Assembly: GCA_018398815.1 (NCBI GenBank)
Contig: CM031601.1
Location: forward strand, 31,306,546-31,370,545
DNA: 64,000 nt
Source of the DNA: Conus ventricosus
Lineage: Eukaryota > Mollusca > Gastropoda > Neogastropoda > Conidae
Reading direction: 5' to 3'
Part shown: piece after piece, positions 59,991 to 64,000 of the stretch
Numbering within the stretch: position 1 is the stretch's first letter
How the letters are laid out: each line of letters starts with the position of its first letter
Made by a program: the position numbers and the translations under genes
Notes under the pieces: generated by a model
What the model saw: the letters and a program-made list of their open reading frames with translations, nothing else
What the model was told of the DNA's origin: nothing
Database searches by the model: none

Positions 59991-60089
59991 GTAAGTGGAA
60001 CAGATCGTTGATTACTGAGTAAAAGTAAATAATGAAATAAATGAATGAATAAACAGATAAATAAATAAATAGAAGAATAGATGTTCTGT

Positions 60090-60110
60090 CTCTTTACAAC
60101 ACACACACAC

Positions 60111-60159
<49 letters not shown>

Positions 60160-60215
60160 GCAAGGGACGCACGCACGCACGCACGCATGCACGCACCCCC
60201 ACACACATACACCTG
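60090..60215. repeat. (CA)n and (GCAC)n microsatellite
   Basis: CA repeats followed by CGCACGCACGCA. Confidence 0.97.
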
Positions 60216-60594
60216 ATCATCTGATCGAAGATGTTACAGAAGAAAGATTTTTAACAAAATTTGTGGTGTGTTTTTAGAAGGTGGATTTTAAAGTGTTGTG
60301 CAAATGAGTTGTTGGTGTGTTGCTTAATAGACTTGTGATGATCAATGCGGGACAGCCTGATGGCCTTGCGTCATGAGCTTAAGCATTACACAACACCCAA
60401 CATCAACACACCACACCGCGCGCGCGGTCCGCATGCACGCATGCGACTAATTGCAAGCTCTCATTTTTTACATTTTTCAGTGTGATCAACCGAATGGTTC
60501 TTACAAATTCTTCACCCATCCAATAAACTAACGACTTTAACTTAGTTCGCGCTACGGCGCGTGGTGTAGTGTGTGTGCTGATTCTGTGTAGTTT

Positions 60595-60723
60595 GTGGTG
60601 TGTGTGTGAGTATGTGTGTGTGTGTGTGTGTGTGTTGAATGTGATGTGTGTTGTGTGTGTACATGTGTGTGGCACACCACGTGCCATTTAAGTGACGTGA
60701 CGATTAGTTACTTAATTATATGT

Positions 60724-60773
<50 letters not shown>

Positions 60774-60930
60774 ACGTACGCGCGCAACTCTCTCTCTCTC
60801 TCTGTAATTATGTGTATGTGTCTAAGTGTGTGTTTGCGGCTGCGCGCGCACGTGTGTGTACATGCATGTACGCATCTGTGTGTGTGCGTGTGCGCAGGCG
60901 TGCGTACGTATGTACGTGCGTGCGTGTGTA
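60595..60930. repeat. GT-rich microsatellite cluster
   Basis: GT runs at 60597-60635 and 60724-60772, a short CT tract and GTGCGTGC-type repeats. Confidence 0.95.
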
Positions 60931-61092
60931 TGCAAAGACGGAAAGGAAAAAGGCAGTCACAGAGAGATGAATTAGGAGCACACAATTCCCAGGAGGCGGA
61001 GACAGCACGTTACTCTGAAAACAGTTCCTGGCATCCATGTGGGGACTATTCCATGCTGATCCCTCTTTAGAGTTCGGAGGTCAGAATGTCAG

Positions 61093-61128
61093 GCACAGTT
61101 CAAAACACTGTTCGTGCCGCTCGGTCAG
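61093..61128 (+). CDS. Candidate 36-bp micro-exon
   Basis: AATGTCAG acceptor and TCAG|GTAAAT donor. In the frame set by the neighbouring candidates it reads CTVQNTVRAARS. It joins 61660-61725 in phase 1 to give RAARSGNVEAALKLF, which resembles the helix start of an ankyrin-type repeat. Confidence 0.3.
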
Positions 61129-61659
61129 GTAAATGCGAGAAGTAAGTAGAATAAAACAAAATTACTGAACAGTTTGAGAGAAAAAAATTATAATCAGAAC
61201 ATTAATGATGATTTGGGCACAATTTCCGTTTTTTTGATAAATTGAGCTACATTCAGTACTTTTTTCTTTTTTTTCTCTTCTGTTCTTTGTTCGTTGTTTT
61301 TGTTGTTGTTGTTGTTCTTCTTCTTCCTTCTTCTTCTTCCTTTTAATTTTAGACAATAATAGATTATGGAATTAGGGCGAAATTTTCTGCTGATCACACC
61401 TGCAGTAGAAACTTCGTTTGTAATTTGTCATGTTTCAGGCTTTCTGTGATAACACAAATTCCATCCCCAGCGAGCAACATTCATGGCATTCTGCACTGAG
61501 TCTTTCAGCCTTCATTCAGTCTTAAACGTATGACAATATATTTCAGTTTAATTTCAATATCCAGCTGAAAAATTCATGTTTGAGACAAAAAAGCAACAAC
61601 CCCGACATATCACGTGCATGGCCTATTTGACCAGTCGGGTTTACCTGGCACTGTTGCAG

Positions 61660-61725
61660 GCAACGTGGAGGCAGCGCTGAAGCTGTTCTATGACGAACAC
61701 AGCACAGTGCCAGACAGCAGCTCAG
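61660..61725 (+). CDS. Candidate exon, ankyrin-like helix
   Basis: CTGTTGCAG acceptor and CTCAG|GTGAG donor, both strong. It translates as GNVEAALKLFYDEHSTVP and DSSS, ending in phase 1. AARSGNVEAALKLF matches the AAR.GN.E...LL pattern of ankyrin-type repeats, but one repeat alone is weak evidence. The next exon was not identified in the window. Confidence 0.45.
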
Positions 61726-63125
61726 GTGAGTAGTGCCCACACGACGTGACCTGCAACACTACCACCACTTAGTTGCTTCACAAAGTGATGACGGAGATGT
61801 TGATGGCAGAGGAACACATCTTGTCTGGGGCTTTCTCACTACATCACTACACGCCTTTGCCTGTGACTCCCTTTCTGGTCCCAGTCCACGGTTACAATTT
61901 AGGCCCCCAAACGCAATTATATTCTCTGTTACGCTCAACACTGCACCTATCTTTTCTCAGATCAGTCAGTACCAAAACATATTAATCGCAAAGCCCTTCC
62001 TTTAACCCATACTATAAATGACCCTTAGGCAGGTCTCACGATCCACATGACCCTTCAGTTTTCTGTCGACTGGTAGACTTTTCACTCCAAAATCCTAGTG
62101 CCGTGCCAATGGCGTAGCAATACAAGAAGTCCACAAATCATGCATCATTCTGCTAATTTTGCTGACAAAAATGACATTGAACAAATTTACTGACCCCAGA
62201 TTCCAGGATGAAATAATCTTTTTTACATTAGAAAAATTGCTTTTTTCCCCACTGAACCAGGGCGATTTTCATCTGCTCAAACTTTCTTGTCACTACTTCA
62301 CCTTTGCTGTAATTCCGAACTTGACCTGTACATAAGCTCAGGTCATTCACTCACTAACCGCTTCCAGACACCACAGTTAGCCTACTGTTCGTCATCAGAA
62401 GATTGCTCTACAGACAGAGCTGCTTCTCTCAGGTCAACTCCCCATCAATTATTTCCCTTTCTGGAGGGGGGTGGGGGGGGGGGGGGGGGGGGGGGAGGGG
62501 GATTTCCACTGATGACGCAGCTGTCTTTTTTCTGGACGGCCTCGTTTTCATTCGACGCCCATCTTGCGCCGAATTTAATCAGATAAGTGACTGCGCTTTC
62601 TTCGTTTTCGTTGTCCTGGGTGTTGTTTCTCTTGCCTGAAGAAGACCTATGAGGTCGAAACGCGTCGTGTTTTGTCTTGTGATTGGCGGACACAGTACTT
62701 CAGATTAAAAAAAAAGAAAAGATTTGTTTAGATCTCCGCCAGCAGTCGTCTCACATTGCAACTAACCATGATGATCACTGTAAGAACACGTTAACAATGA
62801 TGTGAAAATAGGGGTCTTCCATGTCAAATTGATTTAGTCAGATGAAAACAATTACTGTTATTGACGTCAATGCTCTTAAGACAGATTCTGAGGCAAAACG
62901 CCGTAGAAAACTTTTGTGACCCTTGTAAGAAAGAAGCTCTTTCAGTTTCCTTTATTGTGTTTTGAAGCCCAGTCGACTTCAAGGGCCATGCCAGGGCCAC
63001 TACTATGCCAAAAGTGACGCGCAATAGAAAAAAAAAACCGGCAGTTGGGCCTGTCGCCAAGTTCCAGACTTCTGATCATTTGCAAAGTATAGTTTTAAAG
63101 GCCTTTAGGCAATACCAGTGATGCC
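61726..63125. other. Non-coding, with poly-G run and dispersed repeats
   Basis: A poly-G tract lies at 62466-62500. Dispersed repeat copies are at 62575-62700 (related to 11280-11420) and ~62940-63015 (related to 29003-29050). Confidence 0.5.
62575..62700 (+). repeat. Dispersed retroelement-like tail, copy B, hammerhead-like core
   Basis: CTGAAGA at 62636-62642, a GACCT/AGGTC stem (62644-62656), GAAA at 62657-62660 and the palindrome ACGCGT followed by C. This resembles the layout of short-stem-III hammerhead ribozymes, except for one extra A before stem II and a weak stem I. The second copy at 11280-11420 has decayed. Confidence 0.5.
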
Positions 63126-63129
63126 AGTG

Positions 63130-63595
63130 AACATGCACATGAGTCATATTACCCCTTTTTATGAATCGTAATTACTGTTTCCATGAGTGATAACTACCAG
63201 TTTCCAAGAGTCCTGTTTACCAGTTTTCAAGAGTTATCATGTAATTACTGTTTTCATGAGTGATAATTACCAGTTTTCAAGAGTTATAACCGCTGTTTTC
63301 ATGAATGATAACTACCAGTTCTCATGAGTCATAATTACTATTTCATGAGTGATAATTGCCAGTTTTCAAAAGTCATAATAATTACCTCGTTTCATGAGTC
63401 ATAATTACTTTTTTCTGAGTCATAATTAACTGTTTTCATGACTTATAATTGCCTGCTTTGGTGAGTCATAATAATTTTTGTTATGTCATATTTACCTGTA
63501 ATCATCAGTCATACTTACCTGTTTTGATGAATCATGATCACCTGTGTTCGTGTCATGATTTTCTGTTTTAATGACTCATAATGATCCGTTATCAT
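63130..63595. repeat. Degenerate ~28-bp array
   Basis: Repeats of GAGTCATAATTACCAGTTTTCA with many substitutions (CATGAGTGATAACTACCAG, TTCAAGAGTTATAAC). Irregular spacing. Confidence 0.85.
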
Positions 63596-64000
63596 GAGTG
63601 TTGTTGTTGTTGTTGTTGTCGTACTCTGGCAAAAAGACTCCAGGGATCATCCGAACAGCCGAAGTACTTGAACACTATGGTATGGATGCTACAGCTTGGG
63701 ATGAGAACATTACGTGTGCAACCGTTTTTGATTACCACGCCACGTTGACAGCCACACTCCAACTTCGAGCGATTTTGGAGACAAGTGATGTTATGTTAAG
63801 AGCTTGTCATGACTGAAGACAATCCCCGCATAACTATGCAGAGCATAACAACATTTTGATGTAGCCTTGGTGTTCTGGCCTATGTCAATTGGTCTGACAC
63901 AGCCTTAAGCCAAGGCGAGTTATTATGAGCAATACAAGACATTTTTATGAGTGGTATTCACGTGTTTTCGTGAGTTCTGACTCCTTTATGAATCATCGAC
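63596..64000. other. Non-coding or unrecognised
   Basis: A (TTG)n run is followed by an open plus-strand frame to 63816 (TPGIIRTAEVLEHYGMDATA and so on) that I do not recognise. It has no splice support. Confidence 0.4.

Noticed and set aside
63598..63816. 72-codon plus-strand frame at the right edge
   Set aside because: Reads as ordinary protein-like sequence but has no splice support or recognised family; left as unassigned.

Overview
The window is metazoan genomic DNA, most likely from a lophotrochozoan and probably a gastropod mollusc. This rests on split coding exons with GT-AG junctions, very long CA/GT, CT/GA and C/G tracts, many minisatellites, and degraded LINE, LTR and DNA transposons. 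There are no operons, Shine-Dalgarno sites or CRISPR arrays. Two 100-base runs of N (42529-42628, 56401-56500) are scaffold gaps.

The one clearly recognised gene is PIBF1 (CEP90, a coiled-coil centriolar satellite and distal-centriole protein needed for ciliogenesis). It lies on the minus strand from 32154 down to 11087. I resolved thirteen coding exons, about 682 residues, by translating splice-bounded segments and matching them to the remembered vertebrate protein. The last ~70 residues are not in the window. Three places need an extra base to keep the conserved frame (near 32080, 31922 and 12865). Almost every intron holds a different minisatellite, and several abut splice sites.

Positions 395-11090 lie downstream of the last resolved PIBF1 exon and are probably its next intron. 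They hold a very large minisatellite of ~50-bp units in three blocks (395-2206, 3369-6018, 8276-11090). The blocks are separated by a ~510-bp segment present in two and a quarter copies (2207-3368) and by a 2.26-kb DNA transposon (6019-8275). The main result of this reading is that the unit contains the 5' splice site of PIBF1 exon 13. The array starts inside the last four bases of that exon, so the intron carries on the order of 140 near-copies of a real splice donor, each next to a UG repeat.

Upstream of PIBF1, a Ty3/gypsy-type LTR retrotransposon (32463-37950, target duplication CTTCT) sits ~310 bp from the PIBF1 start codon. It has ~1.4-kb LTRs, gag and a broken integrase fragment, and lacks reverse transcriptase. 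A 5'-truncated LINE follows on the minus strand (39026-40190).

From 38.9 to 61.7 kb there is no recognised gene. A series of plus-strand segments with good splice sites and partly compatible phases (38875, 42068, 44507, 51858, 55402, 59940, 61093, 61660) may belong to one or two uncharacterised genes, including an SGNH-hydrolase-like segment broken by the first gap. The rest is intergenic or intronic DNA rich in microsatellites, homopolymers and small tandem arrays.

Two DNA transposons, 6019-8275 and 20442-21823, share near-identical termini (CATA..TGTCAA) and both have 6-bp target duplications, so they look like members of one family.
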